Shown here: positions 50,430-58,872 of the stretch, in pieces
How positions within the stretch are numbered: position 1 is the stretch's first letter
How the letters are laid out: each line of letters opens with the position of its first letter
DNA from: Nocardia goodfellowii
GTDB lineage: Bacteria; Actinomycetota; Actinomycetes; Mycobacteriales; Mycobacteriaceae
Assembly: GCF_017875645.1 (NCBI RefSeq)
Contig: NZ_JAGGMR010000001.1
Span: 5,828,001-5,892,000, forward strand
Direction of reading: 5' to 3'
DNA: 64,000 bases
Notes under the pieces: generated by a model
What the model saw: only the letters and a program-made list of their open reading frames with translations
What the model was told of the DNA's origin: nothing
The model's database searches: none
Translations under genes and position numbers: made by a program

Positions 50430-50816
50430 TTATGTACTGCCGTACCGGTACGCCCGCTCAATCAACCTGTGCAGCTTGGGATCTCGCGCTTCTTCGAGCG
50501 AATGCACGACCACCAGATGATTCCATCGCCGCTGCCCGATCGCCGTCACCCGATAGACCGGCGGCTCCTCGATCTTCTCGTCTATCGCGAGCATGATCTG
50601 CACAGTGCCCTGCGGGTTCTTCCCCGTGATGTTGTACAGCCAGATCCAGGCGAACTTTCGCTTGCTGCCGAACGAGATCTGCGAACCGACGCTGACCTCG
50701 CACTCTCCCTGGTGTTCGATCAATTCACTCAACAGCGTGAAGATTTCGAAGGATCGCGGCTTTTCAGCGAAGTACGCACGCAGCTGTTGCTGCGCGGCGG
50801 CGTCGCTCGCGGGCAT
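50430..50816 (-). CDS. DUF5655-family protein
   Basis: 128 aa. It matches the DUF5655 pattern: FAEKPRSFEIFTLLSELIEHQGECEVSVGSQISFGSKRKFAWIWLYN, then RWNHLVVVHSLEEAR and LIERAYRYG at the end. Function unknown. It is the middle gene of a three-gene minus-strand set (micro-protein, DUF5655, DinB) with gaps of 9 and 41 bases. Confidence 0.82.
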   Translation of the reverse strand: MPASDAAAQQQLRAYFAEKPRSFEIFTLLSELIEHQGECEVSVGSQISFGSKRKFAWIWLYNITGKNPQGTVQIMLAIDEKIEEPPVYRVTAIGQRRWNHLVVVHSLEEARDPKLHRLIERAYRYGST

Positions 50817-50825
50817 GGCGCGCGG

Positions 50826-50966
50826 TTATTCGGCGCCCGCTTCGCCGCTCTGCTCCAGCGCCTTGTCGAGTTCGGTGCGCAGCCGGGAGGCGGTCTGCTC
50901 GTCGCCGGCGTCCTCGGCGGTGGTGATGTCCTGGCGGAGCTGGGCGATGATGTCTTGCATAGTCAT
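50826..50966 (-). CDS. 46-residue conserved-looking micro-protein
   Basis: A 47-codon ORF with ATG (MTMQDIIAQLRQDITTAEDAG...) and a strong GGAGGCAGGGAA site just before the ATG. It is highly acidic and helical: about residues 5-38 form an amphipathic helix with heptad-like spacing (LRQDI, RLRTELDKALEQ), possibly a coiled coil. It ends 9 bases before the DUF5655 gene, so it is probably co-transcribed. No family recognised. Confidence 0.72.
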   Translation of the reverse strand: MTMQDIIAQLRQDITTAEDAGDEQTASRLRTELDKALEQSGEAGAE

Positions 50967-51106
50967 GGTTCCCTGCCTCCTGTCGTGGATCTACCGCTTC
51001 CTGGGTAGCCAGTTGATCTAGCGGGAAACCCTCGGTGCGGTCACCGATGATTTTCGGCCCCGGATCCCGTCTTCCCTGGAAAGCGCCGATTCGATGAGGG
51101 AGCCGT

Positions 51107-51676
51107 ATGCGCGAGTTGATCTTGCAGATGATGGTGTCGGTGGACGGGATGGCCGAGGGACCCGGCGGGAATCTGGACTGGATCGAGGTCGACGACGCCG
51201 ACCTCGACCTCTACCTCGCCGAACTCATGGACAGCGTCACCGCCCAGATTTTCGGGCGGGTGAGTTATGAGCTGCTCGGCCAGTATTGGCCGGATGCCGA
51301 ACGCAACCCCACCACCCCCGGCGACAAGATGCTGGCGCCCAAGGTGAACGGGCTCCCGAAGCTGGTCGTCTCCCGGCAGGAGCCTGAGCTGCCCTGGCAG
51401 CCCGCCACGCGAATCGGCGGCGACCTCGCCGAAGAGATCGCCGCCCTCAAGGACCAGCCCGGCCGTCCGCTGATCTTGTTCGCCGGCATCGGAACCGCTC
51501 AGGAGTTCATCCGACTGAACCTGATCGACGAATACCGGTTACTCGTCTTTCCGGTGGTCCTGGGCGGCGGTCGGGCGCTGTTCGCAGGCGACGACCTCCG
51601 TCGCGATCTGCGCCTGATGGAGACGGTTCCATTCCAGAAGTCGGGTGTCGTCCTGCATCGGTACCGGGTGCGTTGA
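51107..51676 (+). CDS. Dihydrofolate-reductase-like (RibD C-terminal fold) protein
   Basis: 189 aa. It begins LILQMMVSVDGMAEGPGGNLDWI, then TAQIFGRVSYELLGQYW and a C-terminal LFAGIGTAQEFIRLNLIDEYRLLVFPVVLGGGRALF. This is the RibD-C/DHFR-like reductase family, NADPH-dependent, usually without a known substrate. The ATG is preceded by GAGGGAG. Monocistronic; convergent with the RsbP homologue. Confidence 0.92.
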   Translation: MRELILQMMVSVDGMAEGPGGNLDWIEVDDADLDLYLAELMDSVTAQIFGRVSYELLGQYWPDAERNPTTPGDKMLAPKVNGLPKLVVSRQEPELPWQPATRIGGDLAEEIAALKDQPGRPLILFAGIGTAQEFIRLNLIDEYRLLVFPVVLGGGRALFAGDDLRRDLRLMETVPFQKSGVVLHRYRVR

Positions 51677-51679
51677 GGC

Positions 51680-52894
51680 TCAGGCGGCGAGATGCACGGC
51701 CAGCACCGCGGTGTCGTCGGTGACGCCGGGTGCCAGGGTGTCGAGCAGATCGCGCAGGGCGGCGACGGTGCCGGTGGCGGACGCCGGGGCCAGAACGCGG
51801 GTGAAATCCAGCAACGCGGCTTCGCCGTACCAGCCGTCGGCGGTGCGGGCCTCGGTGATGCCGTCGGTGTAGAGCAGCAGCGTGTCGCCGGGATACATGG
51901 TGAGCGTCCGGGTGACGATGCTCGCGTCGGGGAGCACGCCGATCAATTGGCCGCCGGGAGTGGGCAGGTAGTCGGCGGAGCCGTCACCGCGCATCAGGAT
52001 CGCCGGCGGGTGCCCGCCCGCGGCCAGGGTTACCGTCACGCGCGGACCGCCGGGATTGCCGGTGTCGAGGACGAACTGACCGTAGAGCAGCGTGCAGAAC
52101 CGGGTGGTATCCGGTGCGGCCGCGCGCACCATGACCGTGTTGAGATGCGCCAAGATTCCGGCGGGGTCCGGGTCGTGGACCGCGGCGGCGCGCAGCGTGT
52201 ACCGGACCAGCGATGTCATGATCGCGGCATCGACGCCCTTGCCGCACACATCGCCGAGGAAGAAACCCCACACGCCCGGGGATATCGGAAACAGATCGTA
52301 GAAGTCGCCACCGACCTCGTCGGTGGAGGCGACGTGATAGTGGGCGGCGACGTCCATGCCCGGGACCGGTTCGAGGGCCGGCGGCAGCAGAGTGCGCTGC
52401 AGGGTCGCGTTCAAGCGTTGCAGGCGTTCCCGCTCCCGTTCGGCTTCCCGGCGGGCCCGAAGGAGTTCTATCTCGTAGGCGCGGCGCTCGCGGGCATCGA
52501 AGACGGTGCTGCGGATCAACAGCGGCTGGCCGTCCGCGCCGGTCGTCACCCGGGAGGTCACGAGGACGGGTAGTCGGTCACCCGCGACTGTCCGCAGCTC
52601 CAGCGCGATGCCGCTGACCTGGCCCTGCATCCGCAGCAGCGGCGCGAAGTGGGTCTCGTGGTAGAGGCGTCCGCCGACGGTCAGCAGGTCGCTGAAGTAG
52701 CGCCGGCCGACTAGGTCGGCGCGCTGATAGCCGAGCCAGTCCAGCAGCGTCGAATTCACCTTCGCGATGCGTCCGTCCAGCATCGTCGACAGGTAACCGC
52801 AGGGGGCGTTTTCGTAGAGGTCCTCGACGTCGTCCTCCAGCAGCGCGGCGAACTCCGCGTCTTGCTCCGGCTCGTTCGAGCGGCACCCCATCAC
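51680..52894 (-). CDS. rsbP: RsbP-like PAS-PP2C (SpoIIE-type) serine phosphatase
   Basis: 404 aa. Residues about 20-135 form a PAS domain (LYENAPCGYLSTMLDGRIAKVNSTLLDWLGY). About 136-175 form a coiled coil rich in Arg/Glu (RRAYEIELLRARREAERERERLQ). The C-terminal PP2C/SpoIIE domain (LLPPALEPVPGMDVAAHYHVASTDEVGGDFYD...LGDVCGKGVDAAIMTSLVRYTLR) has the metal-binding acids. This is exactly the layout of Bacillus RsbP, which dephosphorylates an anti-anti-sigma factor under energy stress. It is translationally coupled to the RsbQ homologue (GTGA overlap at 52891). No anti-anti-sigma or anti-sigma gene is in the window, so the downstream partner lies elsewhere. Confidence 0.9.
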   Translation of the reverse strand: MMGCRSNEPEQDAEFAALLEDDVEDLYENAPCGYLSTMLDGRIAKVNSTLLDWLGYQRADLVGRRYFSDLLTVGGRLYHETHFAPLLRMQGQVSGIALELRTVAGDRLPVLVTSRVTTGADGQPLLIRSTVFDARERRAYEIELLRARREAERERERLQRLNATLQRTLLPPALEPVPGMDVAAHYHVASTDEVGGDFYDLFPISPGVWGFFLGDVCGKGVDAAIMTSLVRYTLRAAAVHDPDPAGILAHLNTVMVRAAAPDTTRFCTLLYGQFVLDTGNPGGPRVTVTLAAGGHPPAILMRGDGSADYLPTPGGQLIGVLPDASIVTRTLTMYPGDTLLLYTDGITEARTADGWYGEAALLDFTRVLAPASATGTVAALRDLLDTLAPGVTDDTAVLAVHLAA

Positions 52895-53703
52895 CCCAAA
52901 CTACTCACGAACTCGGTGATCGCCGCGGCGGTCTCCGCCGGTGCGGCCAGTTGCGGGCAATGACCTGTGGCGGTCAAGGTGACCAGGCGGCTGCCCGCGA
53001 TGCGGGACCGGACGAACTCTCCCACCTCCGGCGGTGCGATCGCGTCATGGGAGCATTGCGCCACCAACGTCGGAACCCGCACCGCCGCCAAATCCTCGCG
53101 ATTGTCGGACAGGAAGGTGACGCGCGCGAACACACGCGCGATGTCCGGGTCGGTGCGGCAGAAGCTGCTTTCCAGCTCCGCGGCCAGTTCGGGCCGGTCC
53201 GGATTTCCCATGATCACCGGCGCCATCGCACCCGACCAACCCAGATAATTGGCGTCCAGTGACTCGAGCAACTCGTTGATATCGGCGGCGCTGAACCCGC
53301 CCCGATAGCCGGTGGCCGGATCGTCGAGGAAACACGGGCTCGGCGCCAGCAGCACCAGGCCACGGAACAGCTCCGGCTCCGCCGCCACGGCCAGGACCCC
53401 CATCATCGCCGCCACCGAATGTCCGACCAGCACCACCGGTCCCAGCCCGACCGCCCGGCACACTTCCCGGACATCCTCGGCGTAACCCGCCAAGGTCGAG
53501 TACCGCTCCGGCTCCCAAGCCGACAGATCCGACTTCCCCGAGCCCACATGATCGAACAGCACCACCGTGAAATGCTCTTCCAGCATCGGCACGACCTGCC
53601 GCCACAGGTTCTGGTCACAACCGAAGCCATGCGCCAGCACCACTACCGGCGCACCGGCCCGGCCGGAGACCACTACCCGATTCCTGCTCAGCACGTCGCT
53701 CAC
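52891..53703 (-). CDS. rsbQ: RsbQ-like alpha/beta hydrolase, energy-stress sensor
   Basis: 270 aa alpha/beta hydrolase with the RsbQ-specific blocks GHSVAAMMG, PSPCFLDDPATGYRGGF and NYLGWSGAMAPVIMG. The catalytic triad reads as Ser96, Asp220 and His248, essentially the positions known for B. subtilis RsbQ (96/219/247). In Bacillus, RsbQ supplies an unidentified hydrophobic signal that activates RsbP. The same fold gave rise to plant strigolactone/karrikin receptors. The gene is a GTG-start, first in the pair. Confidence 0.92.
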   Translation of the reverse strand: MSDVLSRNRVVVSGRAGAPVVVLAHGFGCDQNLWRQVVPMLEEHFTVVLFDHVGSGKSDLSAWEPERYSTLAGYAEDVREVCRAVGLGPVVLVGHSVAAMMGVLAVAAEPELFRGLVLLAPSPCFLDDPATGYRGGFSAADINELLESLDANYLGWSGAMAPVIMGNPDRPELAAELESSFCRTDPDIARVFARVTFLSDNREDLAAVRVPTLVAQCSHDAIAPPEVGEFVRSRIAGSRLVTLTATGHCPQLAAPAETAAAITEFVSSLG

Positions 53704-53734
53704 GGTTTCATCCTCGCACCCGAGGGCGCCGGCC

Positions 53735-54517
53735 TCACCGCCAGTGCAAGTCGCCGACCGCCACTGCTTCCGAGCCCCCGTCGGCGAAGATGATCTGACC
53801 GGTCACGAAGCGGTTGTCCGGACCGGCCAGCCAGCAGATGAGCTCGGCCACCCATTCCGGGCGGCCCGGGAATCCGCCGAAGGGTTGTGGCGCAACGGAT
53901 TCCACAGCCCGACGGATGTTCTCGTCGGTGAGGATGTAGGCGGCCGCGGGTGTGTCCACGACCCCCGGGGCGACGATATTGAGCGCGATGCCGGAGCCGG
54001 CCCACTCCGGGGTCGGCGCGGCCCTGCGCACCCACCGGTTCAACGCGCGTTTCGCGATCCCGTAACCACCCGCCGGGCCGCCTGCCTCGGGATCGGCCGC
54101 GAGGTGGGCGACAGCGGCGGCTTCGTCGCCGTCGAGACAGGCTTGGACGATGCGTTCGTCCGCCGGGGCCAGCGCGGAGGTGGACGACACGGCGACCGCG
54201 CGCGGCGCGAGGCTCTGCGCGAGCAGTGGTCGCAACCCCTCCAGCGTCGCGACCGCGCCGAAGTAATTCGTCTCCAGCAGACCGGTTTTACCGCCGCCGG
54301 CTATGGCGAGCACGGCATCGATCGGCCCGTACGCCGTGACCTGCTCGACCAGTGACCGGCGACCGGCGGGTGTGGCGAGATCTGCGGTGACCTCGGCATC
54401 GGTGAGGTCGCAGCCGATGACCTTCGCGTCCTGTGCCCGGAGCAGTGCGGCGGTCGCGGCGCCGATACCGGAAGCAGAACCCGTGACCACATAGGTCCGT
54501 CCCGCGTGCGTCGTCAT
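53735..54517 (-). CDS. SDR oxidoreductase, 3-alpha-hydroxysteroid dehydrogenase type
   Basis: 260 aa. The N-terminal TGSASGIG Rossmann motif, SSTSA with catalytic Ser, and YGIAK (Tyr-x3-Lys) are all present. VISUAL similarity to 3-alpha-HSD/carbonyl reductase comes from DGDEAAAVAHLAADPEAGGPAGGYGIAK, including the long insert before the active site. NAD(P)H-dependent carbonyl reduction is expected. The ATG has AGAGGGA upstream. It lies just before the RsbQ gene on the same strand but with a 31-base gap; co-transcription is possible. Confidence 0.88.
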   Translation of the reverse strand: MTTHAGRTYVVTGSASGIGAATAALLRAQDAKVIGCDLTDAEVTADLATPAGRRSLVEQVTAYGPIDAVLAIAGGGKTGLLETNYFGAVATLEGLRPLLAQSLAPRAVAVSSTSALAPADERIVQACLDGDEAAAVAHLAADPEAGGPAGGYGIAKRALNRWVRRAAPTPEWAGSGIALNIVAPGVVDTPAAAYILTDENIRRAVESVAPQPFGGFPGRPEWVAELICWLAGPDNRFVTGQIIFADGGSEAVAVGDLHWR

Positions 54518-54655
54518 CGTGTCCCTCTCCTACTTACCTGCTGGATACACCGGCACCATAAGCACACGCCGCCGTTGTCCGCACCCGGAGGGGACGAAAC
54601 TCCCTGCACCACAACGACAACGCACCAAAACGGTGCCGCGCTGACCACTCCCGTA

Positions 54656-55687
54656 TCAGCCCGGCGCGGGAGCCTCCGGATCGGGTGCGATGCGCAGCAG
54701 TTGCTTACCCAGGTTGCGCCCTTCGAAGAGGCCGCGCAGCAGGGCGGGCGCGAGTTCGAATCCCTCCTGAACATCCTCGGCATACACGAGTTGTCCCTGA
54801 CTCAGCCATTCGTGCAAGCGGCCGAACGCCTCCGGAAAGCGATCGACGTAGTCCAGGAAAATGAACCCCTCCATCCGCGCTCGCTTCAGCCCGAGTTGCA
54901 GGTAGTTGCGGGGCCCCGGCGGGGGCTCGCCGACGTCGTATCCGGAAGAAATGCCGCCGCACACCACGATCCGGGCGCGCTCGGCGATAGTGGCCAGCGC
55001 GGCGTCCAGGACCGTGCCGCCGACATTGTCGAAGAACACGTCGATGCCTTCGGGCGCCAGCTTCCGCAGACCGGCCTCGACATCCTCGGCTTTGTAATCG
55101 ATACACGCGTCGAACCCGGCGACGTCGGTAACCCAGGCGCACTTGACCTCGCCGCCCGCGATCCCGATCACCCTGCACCCCAGTGCTTTCGCGATCTGCC
55201 CTGCGATGGATCCGGTCGCTCCGGCGGCGCCGGACACTAGCACGGTGTCCCCGGGCGATGGCTTGCCGATATCGATCATGCCGAAATAGGCGGTCAGCCC
55301 GGTCGGACCGAAGAGGCCGAGCATCGCCTTCGGGTCGATGCCGGGCGGAACCACGTTCAACCCCAGCAGTCCCTGACCGGAGGCGATCGCGTAGTCCTGC
55401 CACCCGACCATCCCGCAAACCCAGTCTCCCACCGCATATTCCGGGCTGCGGGACGCCACTACCCGCCCGACTCCCGGGCCCCGCATCACCGCACCGAGCG
55501 GCACTGGATCCATGTAATTCGGACCATCGTTGAGCCAGCCGCGCTGAGTCGGATCGAAACCCAGCCAGACCACCCGGACCAGCGCCTCACCCGGCCCAGG
55601 TGTCGGAACAGGGCCGCTTCTGAGTTCGAAGCTGCTGTCATCGACCAGACCAGCGGGGCGTCGGACGAGGATCCATTGGCGATTCAC
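54656..55687 (-). CDS. NADP-dependent MDR reductase (CurA/LTB4-dehydrogenase type)
   Basis: 343 aa zinc-less medium-chain reductase. It has the N-terminal GroES-like domain, NADP motif SGAAGATGSIAGQIAKALGCRVIGIAG, and the substrate-pocket block NVGGTVLDAALATIAERARIVVCGGIS. These match leukotriene B4 12-hydroxydehydrogenase/curcumin reductase, which reduce the double bond of alpha,beta-unsaturated ketones. GTG start; no strong Shine-Dalgarno. Physiological substrate unknown. Confidence 0.92.
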   Translation of the reverse strand: MNRQWILVRRPAGLVDDSSFELRSGPVPTPGPGEALVRVVWLGFDPTQRGWLNDGPNYMDPVPLGAVMRGPGVGRVVASRSPEYAVGDWVCGMVGWQDYAIASGQGLLGLNVVPPGIDPKAMLGLFGPTGLTAYFGMIDIGKPSPGDTVLVSGAAGATGSIAGQIAKALGCRVIGIAGGEVKCAWVTDVAGFDACIDYKAEDVEAGLRKLAPEGIDVFFDNVGGTVLDAALATIAERARIVVCGGISSGYDVGEPPPGPRNYLQLGLKRARMEGFIFLDYVDRFPEAFGRLHEWLSQGQLVYAEDVQEGFELAPALLRGLFEGRNLGKQLLRIAPDPEAPAPG

Positions 55688-55780
55688 CCGGCGAAGCTAT
55701 CGCCCGATCGGATCGCTGTCATCCGAATTTCGGCGCCCGAACAGGTCCCGTCTCGGCACGATCGCCGAGTTGCCGTGCGG

Positions 55781-56281
55781 TCAACCGGCGGGGTGCCCGG
55801 GTTCCAATTCGGCGACGCTGTGGAAGCGAAGGCTGCTGCGGTCCTCCGCCGGGGCGGCGGCCGCCGTGGGTGCCAGCAGGTAGCCGACGTGGTCGCCGAA
55901 CTCGACGCGCTGAGTGACCTCACCGGTAAACCAGCCCGCGGCCCCGGTCAGGATCGGCAGACCGTGCGGGCCTGGAGCCCATTCACAATGTTCGAACTTG
56001 TCGAGTTCGGTTCCGGTCTCGGCGCCGAACAAGTGTGCGAGTGCTAGATCCTCGCCGTCGAGCATGTGGACCGCGAGATACTTCGCGTCACCGGCGATGG
56101 CGAAGGTGTGATTGGCGGTGGACAGGCCCACGAGGAATTGCCGCGGCTCGATGCTGACCTGGCTCGCGAACCCGACCAGGCACCCGGCCCGGCGCTCCTC
56201 GGTCGCGACGGTGACGATCCACACCGGAGGGTCGGCACGCGCAATGATCGCGTCGAACGCGCGGGCAGTTTCTTCGGCCAT
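55781..56281 (-). CDS. Flavin-reductase-like domain protein
   Basis: 166 aa. It has the split-barrel FMN-binding fold of the flavin reductase/HpaC family: DPPVWIVTVATEERRAGCLVGFASQVSIEPRQFLVGLSTANHTF and LAHLFGAETG, with FMN contacts in the first half. It probably reduces flavin with NAD(P)H, perhaps for a monooxygenase. The nearest candidate partner is the FAD monooxygenase at 59.4 kb, but co-regulation is not shown. Confidence 0.88.
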   Translation of the reverse strand: MAEETARAFDAIIARADPPVWIVTVATEERRAGCLVGFASQVSIEPRQFLVGLSTANHTFAIAGDAKYLAVHMLDGEDLALAHLFGAETGTELDKFEHCEWAPGPHGLPILTGAAGWFTGEVTQRVEFGDHVGYLLAPTAAAAPAEDRSSLRFHSVAELEPGHPAG

Positions 56282-56482
56282 CCCTGCATCTTGCCCCGAC
56301 TTCGCCCGCCGTGGCTCCAGGCACAGCAGAATCCGCCAACCCGGACAACCGCCGACGAGTCATGCGAGCCGTGGTAGTCGTGGTCGGCGCGCGGGAGATG
56401 CTTCGCGGTTGAAACGAAAACCTCGTCGGTTCGGATTGTCCTGTCAGTGGCCGCCGACGCGGTGGCCCATCGGGAGGAAATC

Positions 56483-57001
56483 ATGACCAGATTCGCGTTC
56501 TCGGCCGTGGTGGCTACCGCGGCGATAGTCCTCACGGCGTGCGGTGGTGTGGACACGGCCGATTCCGGTCCTTCGGCGTCGAGCGCCGTCACCTCGCCAC
56601 GTGTCAGCGCCCCCGCGTCCACCACCACTGCACCCGCGCCCTCGGAAGCTCCCCCGGTGCCGACCGTGTCGAAGCCCCCGGTGGTGACGTCATCCGGCCC
56701 GGCACCGGCAGCTGATCCGTGCGCTGTGGTGACCCGCGAATACCTGATCACCACGCTGCGCATGACCGGCGGTCCGCGATTCCCTCTGGCCGACCTCGAG
56801 CAACCGAAGTGCGCCGGCACCTACGCCACGGCGCGTAGCGTGCCGGACGGCCAGACCCAGCCGAGCATGTACCTGTTCCAGTACTCCGAGCAAGGCGGGC
56901 AGGTGCACTGGCGAGTGACCGACGTGGGGTCGGCTCTCGATTGCGTGAACCGCCACGGGGTGCCGGCGCAAGTAGCCCGGCAGATCGGCTGTGGCGGCTG
57001 A
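56483..57001 (+). CDS. Lipoprotein with Thr/Pro/Ser-rich linker, unknown
   Basis: 172 aa. A lipoprotein signal sequence ends at LTACGG (Cys17), followed by a long Ser/Thr/Pro/Ala linker to about residue 75, then a small C-terminal domain (about 90 residues) with Cys at positions bracketing PKCAGTY, LDCVNRHG and QIGCGG, suggesting disulphides. It starts at MTRFAF with GGGAGGAAA upstream. It is anchored outside the cytoplasmic membrane; function unknown. The stop abuts the convergent desaturase gene. Confidence 0.85.
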   Translation: MTRFAFSAVVATAAIVLTACGGVDTADSGPSASSAVTSPRVSAPASTTTAPAPSEAPPVPTVSKPPVVTSSGPAPAADPCAVVTREYLITTLRMTGGPRFPLADLEQPKCAGTYATARSVPDGQTQPSMYLFQYSEQGGQVHWRVTDVGSALDCVNRHGVPAQVARQIGCGG

Positions 57002-57003
57002 AC

Positions 57004-58065
57004 CTATTGCGCCACTTCGGCATCCGGGCGCCGAAGTGGCGCACCGACCTCGTGCATGTGGCGCAGCGCCTCGCGGTAGGACGAGATCAATCCGGTCTCG
57101 TGGTAGGCCACGCCGATTTCGGCGCAGTATTCGCGGACGATCACCTGCGCGTGGCGCAGGTTCGGGGTCGGCATGCTCGGGAACAGGTGGTGTTCGATCT
57201 GATAGTTGAGCCCGCCGAGGGCCAGGTCGGTGAGCGCGCCGCCGCGCACGTTGCGGGAGGTCAGCACCTGGCGACGCAGATAGTCGGGGCGGTCGTCGCC
57301 GGTCAGGGTCGGCATGCCCTTGTGGTTCGGGGCGAAGATGCAGCCCATGTAGAGACCGAACAGGCCCTGGTGGACGGCGAGGAAGACGAAGGCTTTGTCG
57401 ACGGGCAGGACCGCGAACAGCACGGCCAGGTAAGCGGCGAAATGGCTGAACAGCAGTGCACCTTCCAAGGCACGGTGCTTGACCGATCGATTCCTGAGTG
57501 CGCGAACCCCGGCCACATGCAGGTTCAGGCCCTCCAGCAACAACAGCGGGAAGAACAGGTACGCCTGCGCCCGCCCGATGAGCCGGGGCAGACCGCTACT
57601 GGCCCGCGCCTGCTGCTGGGACCAGACCAGGATGTCGGGCGAGACATCCGGATCCAGTTCTTCGTGGTTCGGATTGGCGTGATGCCGGGTGTGCTTGTCC
57701 TGCCACCAGCCGTAGCCCAGTCCGATACCGGCGTTGCCGACGATGCGACCCACCAGCTCCGTCGGCTGCCGTAGCCGGAAGACCTGACGATGTGCGACAT
57801 CGTGCATGACCAGCGCGACCTGAGCGAACATCACCGCTAGGAACGCCGCGACCAGCAGCGTCCACCACGAGTCGCCCACGAGGACGAACGCCGCCCAGCC
57901 GCCGACGAAGGCGATCCCGACGAGGCTGAGCCGGACTGCGTAGTAGACCGGACGGCGGCCCATCAGCCCCGCCTCGGAGATCCGGCGCAACAGCCGGGCG
58001 TAATCTCCGTCCGCGCCACGCCGCGGGCGTGGCAGCGACTCTGTGACCAGGGCAGGTGTCGTCAT
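57004..58065 (-). CDS. Membrane fatty-acid desaturase
   Basis: 353 aa with about four to five membrane helices and the three histidine boxes: HDVAH (88-92), HTRHH (125-129) followed by NPNH, and QIEHH near residue 295. The QxxHH third box with an N-terminal extension resembles front-end/acyl-lipid desaturases. It uses ferredoxin or similar electrons and O2. ATG with GAGGAAA upstream. A palindrome lies 85 bases upstream, suggesting transcriptional control. Confidence 0.93.
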   Translation of the reverse strand: MTTPALVTESLPRPRRGADGDYARLLRRISEAGLMGRRPVYYAVRLSLVGIAFVGGWAAFVLVGDSWWTLLVAAFLAVMFAQVALVMHDVAHRQVFRLRQPTELVGRIVGNAGIGLGYGWWQDKHTRHHANPNHEELDPDVSPDILVWSQQQARASSGLPRLIGRAQAYLFFPLLLLEGLNLHVAGVRALRNRSVKHRALEGALLFSHFAAYLAVLFAVLPVDKAFVFLAVHQGLFGLYMGCIFAPNHKGMPTLTGDDRPDYLRRQVLTSRNVRGGALTDLALGGLNYQIEHHLFPSMPTPNLRHAQVIVREYCAEIGVAYHETGLISSYREALRHMHEVGAPLRRPDAEVAQ

Positions 58066-58149
58066 AGATTTTCCTCAGAGCTGGATCGGGGACGCCACCC
58101 TCCACCTGTTGACTACACCGGCTGGTCGATGTCGGGGCGGACGCCGATT

Positions 58150-58167
58150 TACGTTACCCCGAACGTA
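58150..58167. promoter_or_regulatory. Palindrome upstream of the desaturase gene
   Basis: TACGTT-N6-AACGTA, perfect 6-bp arms, 85 bases before the desaturase ATG in the 165-base gap behind the winged-helix gene. It could be a TetR-type operator; the regulator is unknown. Confidence 0.45.
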
Positions 58168-58230
58168 GCCGCCGGATTCTCGTTCTTTGTAACCCCTTGG
58201 TATGACGCGGAATCGGACTGCGGTGTGGTA

Positions 58231-58872
58231 TCAGAGGTCGGAAACCGGAGCCGAACGATCGATACCCAGTGTCGCGATGAGATCTTCGTGCAGTTCGAAC
58301 CACACTCGGTGCACGGAATCATGATTGTTGCCGGTAACCATCTCGGGGTTGTCGGCAGCCCGGAACACGGCGGCCGCGAAACGGGCGTCGTAGCCGGAGA
58401 ATCGAGCCAGTCGCGCGGTGAGCCGCGCGATCAGTGGTCGCAATTCCGCTGCGAGGCTTTGCAATTCGGCAAGGATCCGCTCGTCCCGTTGCGAGTCCGT
58501 GTGGTCGTTGTCCTGCATGCTGCCATCCGACAAGATGGTCAGCTGCCAGGCGGTGCAGGCCTGTACCAACCGGCCGTTGAGGGGCAGAAAAATCTGATAT
58601 ACGTTCTCCAGCAACGGTTTTGCCTCGCACGCGGCCAGCTCGTCGGCGAGCAGTCGCTCGTTTTCCGCGCGCCCGCTCTCGGTGAGCGACCAGCCCGCGT
58701 CCGGCCCGAACCGGAAGCGGCTGATCCACGCACGCTCGCGGAATTCCCGTAGGTGTGACTCGGCGAGGCCGACCGGCATTCGGAATCGGTCCGCCACCGC
58801 CTGCGTGTCGATGAATCCGCCGAGGCGTATCGCATGCAGCGCGAGCAACGAGCTATCGGAGACGTGGGTCAT
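58231..58872 (-). CDS. Winged-helix regulator-like protein paired with PEP swivelling domain
   Basis: 213 aa. The N-terminal 75 residues form a winged helix: SLLALHAIRLGGFIDTQAVADRFRMPVGLAESHLREFRERAWISRFRFGPDAGWSLTESGR. The C-terminal region (about 85-210) is all-helical, with repeated Leu/Arg spacing, and is not a known ligand domain. The ATG overlaps the stop of the PEP-domain gene (ATGA), so the two proteins are produced together. The most probable DNA site is the double palindrome at 59307-59354. It may be a sensor working with the histidine domain. Confidence 0.75.
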   Translation of the reverse strand: MTHVSDSSLLALHAIRLGGFIDTQAVADRFRMPVGLAESHLREFRERAWISRFRFGPDAGWSLTESGRAENERLLADELAACEAKPLLENVYQIFLPLNGRLVQACTAWQLTILSDGSMQDNDHTDSQRDERILAELQSLAAELRPLIARLTARLARFSGYDARFAAAVFRAADNPEMVTGNNHDSVHRVWFELHEDLIATLGIDRSAPVSDL

